Positions 30,559-41,750 of a DNA stretch of 64,000 nt are shown piece by piece; the stretch's first letter is position 1; each line of letters opens with the position of its first letter. This DNA is from Xenorhabdus innexi (GTDB lineage: Bacteria; Pseudomonadota; Gammaproteobacteria; Enterobacterales; Enterobacteriaceae): NCBI RefSeq assembly GCF_002632485.1, contig NZ_NIBU01000001.1, positions 142,673 to 206,672 of the forward strand, given 5' to 3'. The position numbers and the translations under genes are program-made. Under the pieces are notes generated by a model. It saw only the letters and a program-made list of their open reading frames with translations, searched no databases and was not told the DNA's origin.

Positions 30559-31953
30559 ATGCAAAAAAAATATGCTTTTATCATCGCCGGTACAGGTAGT
30601 GGATGTGGTAAGACAACGGTAACGCTAGGCATCATGCGAACCTTGATAGACCGTGCTCTGCGGGTACAACCGTTCAAAATCGGGCCTGATTATCTGGATG
30701 GTGGCTGGCATCGTGCTGTAACAGGGGTTGCCTCAAGGAACCTTGATGCCTTCATGATCCCGGAGCCCATTCTGAATGGTTTGTTTAACGAAGCTATGGC
30801 CGATTGCGATGTCGCCGTCATTGAAGGCGTGATGGGGCTGTATGATGGTTATGGTACAGACCCTGATTATTGCAGCAGCGCAGCGATGGCAAAGCAACTG
30901 GGGTGTCCCGTAATTTTAGTGGTGGACGGGAAGGCGGTTTCCACCTCAATTGCGGCGACAGTAATGGGCTTTCAGTTATTTGATCCGGCAGTCAATATTG
31001 CGGGGGTTTTAATCAACCGCGTCAATCGGGATAGCCATTTTCAACTATTAAAACAAGCCATTGAAAGCTACTGCCGTATTCCCGTTCTGGGGCGGCTTCC
31101 TGTTATGCCTGAAGTCGCACTACCATCCCGCCATCTTGGATTGATTCCTGCACAAGAACAGAGTGTTCAGCCTGCGGAATGTTGGTCTCATTTTGCTCAG
31201 CAGGTTGCAGATTCAATAGATTTGGATAAGTTGCTGTCATTAACCCAGCTATCTTCCCTGCCAAAAGGCGAGATAGATCCTTTGGTTGATTCCGCGCTCG
31301 GGCAGGGGTTGACGCTGGCACTGGCAGAAGACGAGGCATTTCACTTCTATTATCCGGATAACCTGTTGTTATTGGAGAAGTCCGGCGTATCAATCAAGCG
31401 TTTCAGCCCTTTGCATGATCGCCAACTACCTGAATGTCAGATGATTTATCTGGGAGGCGGATATCCTGAAGTTCATGCCCGCACTTTATCCTCTAATTAC
31501 GCCATGCATACCGCATTACGTCAGGCTCATCAGAAAGGTATCCCGATTTATGCAGAATGCGGTGGTTTGATGTATCTCGGTGATGCCCTGATTGATGCCG
31601 ATGGTGTACGGCATAGCATGGTCGGGCTGATCTCCGGTGAAAGCCTGATGGGGGCTCAACTGAAACGCTTTGGTTACTGTGAAGCGACAGCAATGTGCGA
31701 TACCCCTTTAATTGCCAAAGGCGAAACGTTGCGGGGGCATGAATTCCATTACTCCGATTTCATCACGACCCAACCACCTATTTTTCAATATGTGAAGAGA
31801 GCACATACTAAAGAAACCTCAGAAAAAATAGAAAAAAGCTGGCAGGGCGGTTACCAGAATGGCAATACGCTGGCAAGTTATCTGCATATTCATTTCGCTC
31901 AACGCCCTCACTTGCTCCATCGCTGGTTGATAATGGCACGGAGGCTGTTATGA
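30559..31953 (+). CDS. cbiA: Cobyrinic acid a,c-diamide synthase
   Basis: An ATP- and glutamine-dependent amidase acting on the a and c carboxyls of cobyrinate. Its 464 residues begin at 30559 (MQKKYAFIIAGTGSGCGKTT); an earlier in-frame ATG at 30541 is less likely. The N-terminal P-loop-like domain is followed by a class I glutamine amidotransferase domain with YAECGGLMYL, which carries the nucleophilic cysteine, and a later GHEFHYS. It is the first gene of the cbi operon and overlaps cbiB by 4 bases. Confidence 0.95.
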   Translation: MQKKYAFIIAGTGSGCGKTTVTLGIMRTLIDRALRVQPFKIGPDYLDGGWHRAVTGVASRNLDAFMIPEPILNGLFNEAMADCDVAVIEGVMGLYDGYGTDPDYCSSAAMAKQLGCPVILVVDGKAVSTSIAATVMGFQLFDPAVNIAGVLINRVNRDSHFQLLKQAIESYCRIPVLGRLPVMPEVALPSRHLGLIPAQEQSVQPAECWSHFAQQVADSIDLDKLLSLTQLSSLPKGEIDPLVDSALGQGLTLALAEDEAFHFYYPDNLLLLEKSGVSIKRFSPLHDRQLPECQMIYLGGGYPEVHARTLSSNYAMHTALRQAHQKGIPIYAECGGLMYLGDALIDADGVRHSMVGLISGESLMGAQLKRFGYCEATAMCDTPLIAKGETLRGHEFHYSDFITTQPPIFQYVKRAHTKETSEKIEKSWQGGYQNGNTLASYLHIHFAQRPHLLHRWLIMARRLL

Positions 31954-32927
31954 CGGTCTTATTGTGGTTTTCTGCTTTTATTCTGGATATGAAATTGGGT
32001 GATCCTCTTCACTGGCCTCATCCCGTTCGCTGGATAGGAAAACTTATCAATCAAACTGAACAGGTTATTCGCCGGTTTTGTCACAGCGAAGCCAGTCTGA
32101 AATGGGGAGGCGTGTTGTTATGGTTTGTCGTTGTCGGGAGTAGTTGGCTGGCGAGCTATTGGTTTTTGCAATTAGCCTATGGATTGATGTTCTGGCTGGG
32201 GTGTATGGCTGAAATCTGGCTGATTTATACCCTATTAGCAGGAGGCAGCCTGAGTGATGCGGCAAAGGCTGTTCATCGCGCACTGTGTCAGCCAGAAGAA
32301 ACGTATCAGAAGAAGTTAGATAACAGTCGGCTGGAACTTGCCAAGATTGTTGGCCGGGATACTTCTCAGTTGCAACCGCCACAAATCAGCCGCGCTGTGA
32401 TTGAAACTGTGGCAGAGAACAGCGTAGATGGCGTAATTGCCCCCTTATTTTTCCTGATGCTTGGCGGTGCTCCACTTGCCATGGCTTACAAAGCGATCAA
32501 TACCCTTGATTCGATGGTGGGATATAAAACCCCCCGCTATCAGGCCATAGGTATGTTTTCAGCCCGTATGGATGATTTAGCAAATTGGTTACCTGCACGT
32601 CTGGGCTGGCTCTTGTTGGCTATGGCGGCAAAATGGCAGGGGCTGAATTTTCAGCAGGCATTGCGTATTGGCTGGCGTGATCGCTACCAGCACAGCAGCC
32701 CCAACAGCGGCTGGTCAGAAGCAACGATGGCCGGGGCGTTAGGCATCCGGCTGGGAGGACCAAATGTTTACTTTAACCAGCTTGTTGAAAAACCGTGGCT
32801 TGGTGATGCAAGACGCGAAGTCACACCTGACGATATACCCCGTTCTGTTCAGATAATGAAAGTGGCATCAGTCATGGCGCTTCTGCTGTTTGCCCTGTTT
32901 TATAGCCTGTTCAGCGTGATGATATAA
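31950..32927 (+). CDS. cbiB: Adenosylcobinamide-phosphate synthase, membrane protein CbiB
   Basis: Attaches the aminopropanol (phosphate) arm made by CobD to adenosylcobyric acid at the inner membrane. The 325 residues include several hydrophobic helices and conserved LDMKLGDPLHWPHPVRWIG, AVIETVAENSVDGVIAPLFF and NTLDSMVGYK. The ATGA overlap with cbiA indicates coupling. Confidence 0.94.
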   Translation: MTVLLWFSAFILDMKLGDPLHWPHPVRWIGKLINQTEQVIRRFCHSEASLKWGGVLLWFVVVGSSWLASYWFLQLAYGLMFWLGCMAEIWLIYTLLAGGSLSDAAKAVHRALCQPEETYQKKLDNSRLELAKIVGRDTSQLQPPQISRAVIETVAENSVDGVIAPLFFLMLGGAPLAMAYKAINTLDSMVGYKTPRYQAIGMFSARMDDLANWLPARLGWLLLAMAAKWQGLNFQQALRIGWRDRYQHSSPNSGWSEATMAGALGIRLGGPNVYFNQLVEKPWLGDARREVTPDDIPRSVQIMKVASVMALLLFALFYSLFSVMI

Positions 32928-32941
32928 GAAGGAAGCAGCAC

Positions 32942-33601
32942 ATGATTGATTACATCCGCCAGCCACAACAGATTGAAAAAAATAGTTTCGATATCATCAG
33001 TCGGATTATTTCCGAATCGTATCCTGATTACCACTTTGTCGATAAAGAGCAGGAAGCCGTAATCAAACGGGTCATTCATACTACTGCCGATTTTGACTGG
33101 CTTAATCTTCTCTATTTCTCTCCTGATGTCTTTCGCCTGATTCGCAACGGAATATTGCGGGGTTGCACGTTATACACCGATACGACAATGGCACTGTCCG
33201 GCATCAACAAAACCCGTCTGGCTCAGTATGGTAGTGAATGCCGTTGTTATATCAGTGATCCCCGCACTATTCATATGGCAAAAACTCAGCATATTACGCG
33301 TTCAATGGCTGCGGTTGAGCTGGCTCTGCAAGAGCCGGAAGAGAAGATTTTTATCTTTGGCAACGCGCCGACAGCGCTGTTCCGTTTATTAGAGCATCTT
33401 TGTTTACCCGAACCTCAAATCGCACCGATTGCTGTTATCGGCGTGCCTGTTGGGTTTGTTGGCGCGGAAGAATCAAAGAATGCTCTGATTAATAGTGGAA
33501 TAAGCTGCATTGCAGCAAAAGGTCGTAAGGGAGGCAGCAATATTGCCGCCGCTATCATCAATGCAATCCTGTACCGGATGCCGGAGGTGAAGCATGAATG
33601 A
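32942..33601 (+). CDS. cbiC: Cobalt-precorrin-8 methylmutase
   Basis: Moves a methyl group from C11 to C12, forming cobyrinic acid. It has 219 residues. The precorrin methylmutase fold shows in [10 protein letters not shown] near the N terminus and [20 protein letters not shown] near the C terminus. AAGGAAG precedes the ATG by a normal distance. It lies 14 bases after cbiB. Confidence 0.93.
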   Translation: MIDYIRQPQQIEKNSFDIISRIISESYPDYHFVDKEQEAVIKRVIHTTADFDWLNLLYFSPDVFRLIRNGILRGCTLYTDTTMALSGINKTRLAQYGSECRCYISDPRTIHMAKTQHITRSMAAVELALQEPEEKIFIFGNAPTALFRLLEHLCLPEPQIAPIAVIGVPVGFVGAEESKNALINSGISCIAAKGRKGGSNIAAAIINAILYRMPEVKHE

Positions 33602-34772
33602 AGTCAGTGAGAAACACATTGACTGTTCAGGAAGCGATAACCTCGGAACAGTCTGGCACAGAGGAAAACAGTACCGTAAAGGCTATACCACCGGCTCTTG
33701 TGCAACTGCGGCTGCCAGAGTTGCCGCATTAATGGTTCTGCGCCAGCAGATTATTCATCAGGTTTCGATTGTCACACCTTCCGGCGTCACACTGGCTTTG
33801 AACGTCGAACAACCCTTAATTGAAGGGGATCGAGCCATTGCTGCTATTCGCAAAGATGGCGGTGATGATGTGGATGCAACCCACGGGATGCTGATTTTTG
33901 CTCAGGTTTTACTGAATAACAGTGGTGTTATCACACTGGATGGTGGTGAAGGTATTGGCAGGGTAACGCGAATGGGAGTCGGGTTGCCGATAGGTTGGGC
34001 TGCGATCAATAAAACTCCACGGCATACCATTGAGGAGACTGTACGGGAGGTCATCGGCCCGAATCGCGGAGCAAATATCACCATTTTTGCGCCTGAAGGC
34101 GAAGAACGGGCGAAGCAAACTTATAACGATCGGTTGGGAATTATAGGCGGAATTTCCATTATCGGCACAACAGGCATTGTGACTCCAATGTCAGAAGAGA
34201 GTTGGAAACGTTCGCTGGCTCTGGAGTTAGAAACTAAACGTGCCAGTGGCATGGAACGCGTTATTTTCGTGCCGGGTAATCATGGTGAGCGTTTTGTCAG
34301 CCAGCAGTTGGGAATCAATGCGAACTATGTCGTCACCATGAGCAACTTTGTCGGTTACATGTTACAGGAAGCTGTACGTCTGGAATTCCGTCATATCGTG
34401 CTGGTGGGACATGTCGGCAAATTAGTGAAAATCGCGGCGGGCATTTTTCATACTCACAGCCATATCGCTGATGGGCGTATGGAAACACTGATCGCCAATC
34501 TGGCCGTAATAGGAGCACCTTTCGAACTGATTAAAGCGGTAGATCAATGCGATACCACTGAAGCTGCTATTGAATTAATTGCTGAACAGGGCTGGCAGAG
34601 GGTGTACCCGCAAATAGCACAGAAAATATGTTGGCGTATCGATCAGATGCTGCGTTTCGCCAAGGGTAAACCACAGTGTGATGCCATTTTGTTCTCCTTC
34701 GATAATCGCGTATTGGGTTGTAACCGGCCTGTAGACCAGATAGTGCAGGACTTTATGGAGGGCAACCGATGA
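33594..34772 (+). CDS. cbiD: Cobalt-precorrin-5B C1-methyltransferase
   Basis: Methylates C1 of the ring during contraction. Its 392 residues contain the diagnostic [18 protein letters not shown] followed by [16 protein letters not shown] lies six bases before the ATG, within cbiC, which it overlaps by 8 bases. The N terminus is about 25 residues longer than the core motif needs, but no better internal start is visible. Confidence 0.94.
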   Translation: MNEVSEKHIDCSGSDNLGTVWHRGKQYRKGYTTGSCATAAARVAALMVLRQQIIHQVSIVTPSGVTLALNVEQPLIEGDRAIAAIRKDGGDDVDATHGMLIFAQVLLNNSGVITLDGGEGIGRVTRMGVGLPIGWAAINKTPRHTIEETVREVIGPNRGANITIFAPEGEERAKQTYNDRLGIIGGISIIGTTGIVTPMSEESWKRSLALELETKRASGMERVIFVPGNHGERFVSQQLGINANYVVTMSNFVGYMLQEAVRLEFRHIVLVGHVGKLVKIAAGIFHTHSHIADGRMETLIANLAVIGAPFELIKAVDQCDTTEAAIELIAEQGWQRVYPQIAQKICWRIDQMLRFAKGKPQCDAILFSFDNRVLGCNRPVDQIVQDFMEGNR

Positions 34773-35440
34773 TCACTATCGTGGGCATTGGCCCAGGTAC
34801 TACGACAAGCCAGACAATGGCTGCTTTGGATGCTATCGGGCAGGCGGAAGTATTGGTCGGAGGAAAACGTCATCTTGCCGAATTCCCTGACTTCACCGGA
34901 GAAACCCACCCAGTCGATGCCGATATGGATGCGTTAATGCAGTGGCTTGAACAGAATCAGCATCGGAACATTGTGGTGCTGGCTTCAGGTGATCCTCTCT
35001 TTTATGGCATAGGGAAGCGGATTACCGGGCATTTCTCAAAGCTGTATTCTCCAGAATTCCATGCTGATGAAAAGCATAGCGCCAGAAAAAATATCCGCAT
35101 TATTTCCGGTATCAGTTCAGTCCAGTATTTGTGTGCGCAAATTTTGCTGGATATGAATGATATTTACCTCACCAGCAGCCACGGACGTAAACCGGATTTT
35201 GATTGGTTACTTCAACTCGAAAAAATCGCCATGGTAACGGATAACGTCATTGGCCCTTATCAGATTGCACAGGAAATTCTGGCTCGGGAACAACCGCGCC
35301 ACATGGTGATTGGTGAGAATTTATCCCTCAAACATGAACAAATTCGTTGCCTGACCGCAGAGCAGGTAGTGCAACGTGGTGACGTTAATTATGGCCTGAA
35401 TGTAGTGATTATCCTGAATGGTGATCCTGATGAAAGATGA
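34769..35440 (+). CDS. cbiE: Cobalt-precorrin-7 C5-methyltransferase
   Basis: A tetrapyrrole methylase of 223 residues that acts at C5. It starts with [12 protein letters not shown] and has [14 protein letters not shown], the SAM-binding family motifs. In many bacteria it is fused to CbiT (as CobL); here the two are separate but overlapping genes. It overlaps cbiD by 4 bases. Confidence 0.93.
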   Translation: MITIVGIGPGTTTSQTMAALDAIGQAEVLVGGKRHLAEFPDFTGETHPVDADMDALMQWLEQNQHRNIVVLASGDPLFYGIGKRITGHFSKLYSPEFHADEKHSARKNIRIISGISSVQYLCAQILLDMNDIYLTSSHGRKPDFDWLLQLEKIAMVTDNVIGPYQIAQEILAREQPRHMVIGENLSLKHEQIRCLTAEQVVQRGDVNYGLNVVIILNGDPDER

Positions 35441-36023
35441 ACTGTTTTTGCGCGGTCATCGCATTCCAATGACCAAAGAAGTGGTTAGAGCACTGGCACT
35501 TGAACGCCTGCAACTGGAAAACGCCCGTCACTTTATTGACGTTGGTGCGGGTACAGGCAGTATCAGTATTGAAGCGGCGTTGCGTTACCCTGCGCTGGAT
35601 ATCATCGCTATTGAACGCAAAGAAGATGCACTGCGGTTACTGATCGAAAATGTTCAGCATTTTTCCTGTCATAAGATCCGCATTAAGTCTGCTAGTGCTC
35701 CTGTGCCAGTGGATAGTCATGCAGATGCTATTTTCATTGGCGGAACAGGCGGGCACCTGACTGAAATCATTGATTGGTCGTTGCTGAATCTGCATGCAGG
35801 CGGCCGTTTAGTCATGACTTTTATTCTGTTGGAAAACTTCATTCAGGCATTGTCATATCTGAGTTCGCCTTCGGTGGTCGAGGTAACAGAGCTGGACGGG
35901 CGTGAGATTCAGGTAGGGGAGCTGACAGCACTAGGACAGGGGCATTATTTCAAACCTAACAATCCGACTTACCTGCTGTCCTGTCTGAAGTATTCCGGTC
36001 AGGAGGTACAGAACAATGCCTGA
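35430..36023 (+). CDS. cbiT: Cobalt-precorrin-6B C15-methyltransferase (decarboxylating)
   Basis: A Rossmann-type methyltransferase that methylates C15 and removes the C12 acetate carboxyl. The start at 35430 ([20 protein letters not shown]) matches CbiT and overlaps cbiE by 11 bases; the longer frame is less likely. [16 protein letters not shown] is the SAM motif I and IFIGGTGG the later signature. It has 197 residues. Confidence 0.92.
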   Translation: MKDELFLRGHRIPMTKEVVRALALERLQLENARHFIDVGAGTGSISIEAALRYPALDIIAIERKEDALRLLIENVQHFSCHKIRIKSASAPVPVDSHADAIFIGGTGGHLTEIIDWSLLNLHAGGRLVMTFILLENFIQALSYLSSPSVVEVTELDGREIQVGELTALGQGHYFKPNNPTYLLSCLKYSGQEVQNNA

Positions 36024-36810
36024 ATTTCACCATAATGATGAAATCCGTTTTGATACTGAAAAAATCTGGTTTGTCGGTGCAGGGCCGGGAGATAAGAGCC
36101 TGATTACCCTGAAAGGATATCAATTATTACGCCAGGCTCAGGTCGTGATTTATGCCGGGTCACTGGTAAATCCTGAGCTATTGAGCTATTGCCGACCCGA
36201 TGCAGAATGTCATGACAGTGCCGGATTGACGTTATCTGAAATCACTGAGTTGATGGTGAAGGGTGTAAAAGGAAAAAAATTAGTGGTTCGCCTGCAAACG
36301 GGGGATTTATCGCTGTTTGGCTCTATTCGTGAACAGGCGGAAGAACTGGCAAACCACGGGATCAGTTTTGTCTCTGTACCCGGAGTCAGTTCATTTCTTG
36401 GCGCTGCTGCGCAATTGGGAGTGGAATACACAGTCCCTGAGATCGCCCAAAGTTTGATTATTACCCGAATGGAAGGCAGAACACCGATGCCACCACAGGA
36501 AACGCTGGAAGCCTTTGCCGCTCATCAAACCTCAATGGCGATCTTCCTTTCGGTACAGAATATTCAGGAAGTTGTGTCGCGGCTGATTCAGGGAGGCTAT
36601 GAACAGGAAACGCCGGTTGCCGTGGTTTATAAGGCTACATGGCCGGATTCCCAGATTGTGCGGGGAACGCTGGAAACAATTGCTGAACAGGTACGCTGTG
36701 CCGGTATTCGTAAAACGGCGCTGATTCTGGTGGGGGCTTTTCTGGGGGAAGAGTTCCACTATTCAAAACTGTACGATGCGAGGTTCAGCCATGAATACCG
36801 TAACGCCTGA
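36016..36810 (+). CDS. cbiF: Cobalt-precorrin-4 C11-methyltransferase
   Basis: A tetrapyrrole methylase of 264 residues. [20 protein letters not shown] and [19 protein letters not shown] are the methylase signatures specific to CbiF/Cob[15 protein letters not shown] is also typical. An 8-base overlap joins it to cbiT. Confidence 0.94.
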   Translation: MPEFHHNDEIRFDTEKIWFVGAGPGDKSLITLKGYQLLRQAQVVIYAGSLVNPELLSYCRPDAECHDSAGLTLSEITELMVKGVKGKKLVVRLQTGDLSLFGSIREQAEELANHGISFVSVPGVSSFLGAAAQLGVEYTVPEIAQSLIITRMEGRTPMPPQETLEAFAAHQTSMAIFLSVQNIQEVVSRLIQGGYEQETPVAVVYKATWPDSQIVRGTLETIAEQVRCAGIRKTALILVGAFLGEEFHYSKLYDARFSHEYRNA

Positions 36811-37903
36811 TAGAGTGGCAGATGATGTGACAACGTCACTTGAATCAGCAATGCCTGATAAAGAGTATGCCCTGTTTTGTCTGACAGCGGGAGGTATCGC
36901 GCTGGCTCGCCGTCTCCAGTCCTGGTTAGCGATAGATTGTTTTACTTCTCCTGAGCTGGTGGAAAGTGGTTTTTTCCCATTTGACAGCAGTTTTTCCAAT
37001 ACGGTACGCAAAGTATTCACTCGGTATAGCGCACTGATAATGATTGGTGCAACAGGCATTGCCATTCGGGTTATTGCTCCCTTACTCCGGGATAAAATGA
37101 CTGATCCGGCCGTTATCGTACTGGATGAAAAAGGACAATTTGCCATCAGCCTATTGTCAGGGCATATGGGCGGGGCAAATAAACTGGCACAGCAGATAGC
37201 AGATATCCTTGACGGTCAGGCGGTCATCACGACGGCCACGGATGTAAATCAGGTTGCTGCTCTGGATCTGTTATCCCAGCAACTGGACGGAAAAATAGAG
37301 AATTTCCGTGACAGCGTTAAAACCGTTAATCAAATGCTGGTCAACGGTAAACGGGTGGGGATCTGGTGGCATCCCAATTTGCATGATGAAAAAAATCGCC
37401 ATGATACACGTGGGTTCATTCCGGTTGACACTTTGGAGGAACTCCCTGAACTGGATGCTTTAGTATGCGTTAGTTATGAACGAATCCATCTGGCGTTGGC
37501 AATTCCTGTAATTAAATTAATTCCTCGCCGTATTGTTGTCGGAATAGGCTGTCGGCGAGGTGTAGAAATCGCGCAATGTGCGGAACTATTGGATCGTCAT
37601 CTGTCGGAATACAACCTTGATTCATTGGCACTAAAAGCCATCGGCAGTATTGAACTGAAAAAAGATGAGCCAGCATTAATTCAATTGAGCCAGAAGCATC
37701 AGATTCCATTCCGAACTTTTTCTGTTAATCAGCTTTCCCGTTATGAACAGGTATTTCCCACGTCTGAATTTGTCCGGAAAACGGTAGGCATCGGCAGCGT
37801 CTCCCAACCCGTGGCCTGGTTAATGAGTGAAGGGCACTTAGTTGGTCACACCCTGCGAGAGCAGGGTATCACCATCACATTAGGAGTATTGAAACCATGT
37901 TAA
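36791..37903 (+). CDS. cbiG: Cobalt-precorrin-5A hydrolase
   Basis: Opens the delta-lactone of cobalt-precorrin-5A, releasing acetaldehyde and allowing ring contraction. The start at 36791 (MNTVTPDRV) has GAGG eight bases upstream and overlaps cbiF by 20 bases. The N-terminal domain has [16 protein letters not shown] and [16 protein letters not shown]. The C-terminal CobE/CbiG domain has [11 protein letters not shown]. It has 370 residues, similar to Salmonella CbiG. Confidence 0.92.
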   Translation: MNTVTPDRVADDVTTSLESAMPDKEYALFCLTAGGIALARRLQSWLAIDCFTSPELVESGFFPFDSSFSNTVRKVFTRYSALIMIGATGIAIRVIAPLLRDKMTDPAVIVLDEKGQFAISLLSGHMGGANKLAQQIADILDGQAVITTATDVNQVAALDLLSQQLDGKIENFRDSVKTVNQMLVNGKRVGIWWHPNLHDEKNRHDTRGFIPVDTLEELPELDALVCVSYERIHLALAIPVIKLIPRRIVVGIGCRRGVEIAQCAELLDRHLSEYNLDSLALKAIGSIELKKDEPALIQLSQKHQIPFRTFSVNQLSRYEQVFPTSEFVRKTVGIGSVSQPVAWLMSEGHLVGHTLREQGITITLGVLKPC

Positions 37904-38622
37904 CTGTCATTGGAATTGGCCCCGGCAGCGAAGCCATGATGACGCAGGAAGCGATAGCGGCCTTGAGAGCTGCTGACATCGTGGTCGGTTATAAAACCTA
38001 TACCCATTTAGTGAAACCGTTGGTTGGTGATAAAGAAATTATTAAAACCGGCATGTGCAAAGAGATTGAACGTTGTCAGACCGCGATTGAACTGGCTGAG
38101 CAGGGTAAAAATGTGGCGGTGGTTTGTAGTGGTGATGCCGGTATTTATGGCATGGCTGGTCTGATTCTGGAGCTGGTCAGCCAGCAGAAACGTAAGGTTG
38201 AAGTCAGGCTGGTGGCAGGCGTGACGGCAAGTACAGCCTGTGCTGCGTTGTTGGGAGCACCGTTGATGCATGACTTTTGTCACATTAGCCTGAGTGATCT
38301 GCTCACGCCGTGGGAATTAATTGAAAAGCGGGTAAAGGCGGCGGCAGAAGCCGATTTTGTCGTCTGTTTCTATAACCCGCGCAGTCGTGGACGCGAAGAA
38401 CATCTGGCCCGGGCATTTTCTCTGATGGCGCCGTGGAAATCGGCAGATACGCCCGTGGGAGTGGTGAAATCAGCCGGACGCAAACATGAAGATAAATGGC
38501 TGACCACTTTTTCCTCAATGGATTTTTCCCGAGTTGATATGCGTAGTCTGGTGATAGTCGGTAATCAGTCAACCTATATACGCGATGGTTTGATGATCAC
38601 GCCAAGGGGATACCGACTATGA
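37897..38622 (+). CDS. cbiH: Cobalt-precorrin-3B C17-methyltransferase
   Basis: Methylates C17 and promotes ring contraction. Its 241 residues start [15 protein letters not shown] and carry VAVVCSGDAGIYGMAGLILE, the CbiH/CobJ signature. TAGGAG precedes the ATG. It overlaps cbiG by 7 bases and cbiJ by 4 bases. Confidence 0.94.
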   Translation: MLTVIGIGPGSEAMMTQEAIAALRAADIVVGYKTYTHLVKPLVGDKEIIKTGMCKEIERCQTAIELAEQGKNVAVVCSGDAGIYGMAGLILELVSQQKRKVEVRLVAGVTASTACAALLGAPLMHDFCHISLSDLLTPWELIEKRVKAAAEADFVVCFYNPRSRGREEHLARAFSLMAPWKSADTPVGVVKSAGRKHEDKWLTTFSSMDFSRVDMRSLVIVGNQSTYIRDGLMITPRGYRL

Positions 38623-39404
38623 AATTCCCGACGACCCTCATTTTTGGCGGTACTAGTGATGCACGGCAGATCTGCCAGATGATGGATGTTACCGGTATTG
38701 ATTATTGCCTGTCGGTGGCAACGCCCGCAGGAGTACAGCAGGCAACGGGGATTCGTGGTGAAATTATTACCGGCAGAATGGAAGCCGAAGAGATGGCTGA
38801 TTACCTGAAATTGCGGGAGATTAAAAGGGTGATTGATGCTTCTCATCCTTATGCAGAAAGGCTGAGCCAGAATATCTTCAATACCTGCCAGAAGTTAGGT
38901 ATTCCTCTTATCCGTTATATCCGCCCCAGCGATATTGATGCGGTCGAAAATCCTCTTATTCATAAAGTCGCAACGATTAAACAGGCATGTGAAACAGCCA
39001 TCAGGCTGGGTACACGAATTTTACTGACAACCGGCAGTAAACAGCTGGTCGATTATACGGAGTACCTGCAAGGAAAAACCGTATTAGCACGGGTATTACC
39101 AACGGCAGAAGTTTTGAAAATGTGTGAATCCTGTGGTTTATCCGTTGATCAGATTTTTGCCCTGAAAGGCCCTTTCAGCGCTGACTTTAATCGTGCTTTT
39201 TACCAATTTTGTCGGGCGGAAGTTGTGATTACTAAAGAATCTGGTGAACAGGGTGGTTTCCGGGAGAAAGTGGAACCCTGCCTTTCTCTCGGGCTGCCCT
39301 GCGTTGTGCTTTGTCGCCCGGAACAACAATTTGAAGGAGAGGGGATCATAAAAGTGAATGGATTAGAAGAGGTGAAGCACTTACTGGCACATTTTTATCA
39401 ATAA
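38619..39404 (+). CDS. cbiJ: Cobalt-precorrin-6A reductase
   Basis: Reduces the ring of cobalt-precorrin-6A using a reduced nicotinamide cofactor. Its 261 residues show TLIFGGTSDARQICQ at the start, VIDASHPYAERLSQNI, and LTTGSKQLVDYTE, as in CbiJ/CobK. A 37-base gap to cbiK is the longest within the biosynthetic half of the operon. Confidence 0.92.
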   Translation: MKFPTTLIFGGTSDARQICQMMDVTGIDYCLSVATPAGVQQATGIRGEIITGRMEAEEMADYLKLREIKRVIDASHPYAERLSQNIFNTCQKLGIPLIRYIRPSDIDAVENPLIHKVATIKQACETAIRLGTRILLTTGSKQLVDYTEYLQGKTVLARVLPTAEVLKMCESCGLSVDQIFALKGPFSADFNRAFYQFCRAEVVITKESGEQGGFREKVEPCLSLGLPCVVLCRPEQQFEGEGIIKVNGLEEVKHLLAHFYQ

Positions 39405-39441
39405 AAAATTTCTTATGAATAAGCCAATAAGGAAAAGCAAA

Positions 39442-40230
39442 ATGAAAAAAGCACTATTGGTGATAAGTTTCGGAACCAGTTATCACGAAACACTGAAAAA
39501 TAATATTGAATCCTGTGAACAACAACTGGCATCAGTGTTTCCTGACAGGGAACTCTTTCGGGCATTTACTTCCGGTATGATTATTCGCAAATTGTGCCAG
39601 CGCGATAATATTCATATTGATAATCCTCATGATGCACTAACCCGATTACTTCACGCGGGTTATAACGATGTTGCGATTCAATGCCTGCATATCATCAATG
39701 GTGATGAATATGAAAAGGTGCTGCATGAAGTTGAAAAATTCCGGCCTCACTTTAAACGATTAGTGATTGGTGCTCCGTTACTCAGCCATTTTGATGATTA
39801 TCTGCAACTGATGCGGGCATTGCGCCACCAGCTTCCTGTACTGACAGAGAATGAATGTATTGTCTTTATGGGGCACGGCACAGAGCACCATGCTTTTTCG
39901 GCTTATGCCTGCCTTGATCATCTGATGAGTCATTACCATTTTCCGGCGCGCGTGGGAGCGGTTGAAAGCTACCCAGAGCTTCCTTTAATCATAAAAGGCT
40001 TAAAAGAGCAGGGAATCCGCAAAGTGTATCTGATGCCGCTGATGCTGGTGGCAGGGGATCACGCCATCAATGATATGGCTTCAAATGAAGAAGGTTCATG
40101 GAAAACACAACTGGAGAAAGCCGGTATAGTCGCAATCCCGTGGTTACAAGGGTTGGGTGAGAACCCGAAAATTCGGCAGATGTTTGTTGACCACCTGACT
40201 TGCGCGCTGAACGCTCAGGAGGGCGTCTGA
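39442..40230 (+). CDS. cbiK: Anaerobic sirohydrochlorin cobaltochelatase
   Basis: Inserts cobalt(II) into sirohydrochlorin without ATP, committing it to cobalamin. The start at 39442 (MKKALLVISFGTSYHETLKN) follows AAGGA; the upstream ATG at 39415 is less likely. MGHGTEHHAF holds the first catalytic histidine and MLVAGDHAINDMAS the second. It is a cytoplasmic 262-residue form without a signal peptide. It overlaps cbiL by one base. Confidence 0.95.
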   Translation: MKKALLVISFGTSYHETLKNNIESCEQQLASVFPDRELFRAFTSGMIIRKLCQRDNIHIDNPHDALTRLLHAGYNDVAIQCLHIINGDEYEKVLHEVEKFRPHFKRLVIGAPLLSHFDDYLQLMRALRHQLPVLTENECIVFMGHGTEHHAFSAYACLDHLMSHYHFPARVGAVESYPELPLIIKGLKEQGIRKVYLMPLMLVAGDHAINDMASNEEGSWKTQLEKAGIVAIPWLQGLGENPKIRQMFVDHLTCALNAQEGV

Positions 40231-41003
40231 TGGATAAAAAAACAGAGGACAAACAAGAAAAGACCGGAAAACTTTATGTTATTGGTGTAGGGCCGGGAGC
40301 CAGCGACCTGATTACGGTACGGGCGGCCCGTATTCTTTCCGAACTTGATGTGATCTATGCCCCGACAGGCAAAAAGGGAGCAAAAAGCCTCGCTCACTCG
40401 ATTATTGAAGAATATCTTTTGCCGGAAACGAACGTTTTCACTTACCACTTTTTAATGAAAGCCGATATAGCCGCTAAAAACGCGGTGTGGGATGAAGTGG
40501 CTCACTCATTGAAAGAGGAAGTACTGAATGGCAGAAAAGTCGGTTTTATCACTTTAGGTGACCCTATGCTGTTCAGCACATGGGTATCTCTTTTGCAGCG
40601 GCTGGTATTGAATCAGATGGTCATTCCGCCTTGGCTGGAAATTGTGCCGGGGATCACGTCCTTTTCTGCTATTGCTGCGGCCAGCACGATGCCCCTGTCA
40701 ATGGAAAACCAGACATTAGCGGTGATTTCCTGTACTGCTTCCGAAGCCGTTTTAGAGCAGACGTTACTTAATCACGATTGTCTTGTCCTGATGAAAGTTT
40801 ATTCTCATTTTCCCCTGATCTGCAATTTGTTACAACGTCACAACCTTCTGAAGCATGCATTAATGATGGCGGATGCCACATTGCCGAGTGAGCAATGCTG
40901 GCGAAACCTCGCCACACAGCCTTTCAGTGAAGAGGATTTAGGACATAAATTATCCTATTTTTCAACGATTTTAATTAATAAAAACTGGCAATTATCGAGG
41001 TGA
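40230..41003 (+). CDS. cbiL: Cobalt-precorrin-2 C20-methyltransferase
   Basis: A tetrapyrrole methylase of 257 residues acting at C20. The start at 40230 is coupled to the cbiK stop (TGATG) and has AGGAGG upstream. LYVIGVGPGASDLITVRAAR and VGFITLGDPMLFSTW are the signatures. The first dozen residues are charged and family-variable. Confidence 0.94.
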   Translation: MDKKTEDKQEKTGKLYVIGVGPGASDLITVRAARILSELDVIYAPTGKKGAKSLAHSIIEEYLLPETNVFTYHFLMKADIAAKNAVWDEVAHSLKEEVLNGRKVGFITLGDPMLFSTWVSLLQRLVLNQMVIPPWLEIVPGITSFSAIAAASTMPLSMENQTLAVISCTASEAVLEQTLLNHDCLVLMKVYSHFPLICNLLQRHNLLKHALMMADATLPSEQCWRNLATQPFSEEDLGHKLSYFSTILINKNWQLSR

Positions 41004-41006
41004 ATT

Positions 41007-41738
41007 ATGCAACAGAAACTGACGAGTTCTTCGTTATTGAGTGCAATTATTGCACTGTTTTTGGTGATGGCGCCGCAGGAAGTTTTTGCTATGCATGTCA
41101 TGGAGGGATTTTTGCCACCCATGTGGGCTATTGGGTGGTGGCTGGCTTTTTTACCCTGTCTGGCAGTCGGTCTGGTCAGGTTACGCCAGATTGTGCAGGA
41201 TGAAAACAATCAGAAAGTCCTGCTGGCACTGTGCGGTGCATTTATTTTTGTCCTTTCAGCTTTGAAAATTCCGTCTGTCACCGGAAGCTGCTCACACCCG
41301 ACCGGTGTCGCACTGGCGGTGATTTTATTTGGCCCTTCCGTTGTCGCGATACTGGGCGCAATTGTCCTGTTGTTTCAGGCATTACTGCTGGCACATGGTG
41401 GTATCACAACACTGGGGGCTAACGGAATGTCGATGGCCGTCATTGGGCCGCTGGCGGGATATCTGATCTGGCGTTTCTCCTGCAAGATGGGAATGCGTAA
41501 AGATATTTCCGTCTTTTTGTGTGCTTTTGTGGCTGATATAGTGACTTATACCATCACTTCCATTCAGTTAGGAGTTGCTTTTCCTGACCCGCAACTGGGT
41601 ATGGGAGCCGCTATCCTCAAATTCATGGGTATTTTCTGCATAACTCAGCTCCCCATTGCCGTGGCTGAAGGGTTACTGACAGTACTGATTTATGATCAGT
41701 TAGTGAAAAGGCAATTAATTCAGGCTCGTAGTTTCTAA
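41007..41738 (+). CDS. cbiM: Cobalt ECF transporter substrate-binding membrane subunit
   Basis: The S-type component of the CbiMNQO cobalt importer. After a signal-like segment ending QEVFA, the mature protein would begin MHVMEGFLPPMW. The second-position histidine takes part in metal binding in this family. About six membrane helices follow in 243 residues. It starts three bases after cbiL, with GAGGTG as ribosome site. Confidence 0.95.
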   Translation: MQQKLTSSSLLSAIIALFLVMAPQEVFAMHVMEGFLPPMWAIGWWLAFLPCLAVGLVRLRQIVQDENNQKVLLALCGAFIFVLSALKIPSVTGSCSHPTGVALAVILFGPSVVAILGAIVLLFQALLLAHGGITTLGANGMSMAVIGPLAGYLIWRFSCKMGMRKDISVFLCAFVADIVTYTITSIQLGVAFPDPQLGMGAAILKFMGIFCITQLPIAVAEGLLTVLIYDQLVKRQLIQARSF

Positions 41739-41750
41739 GGAGAACAGCAC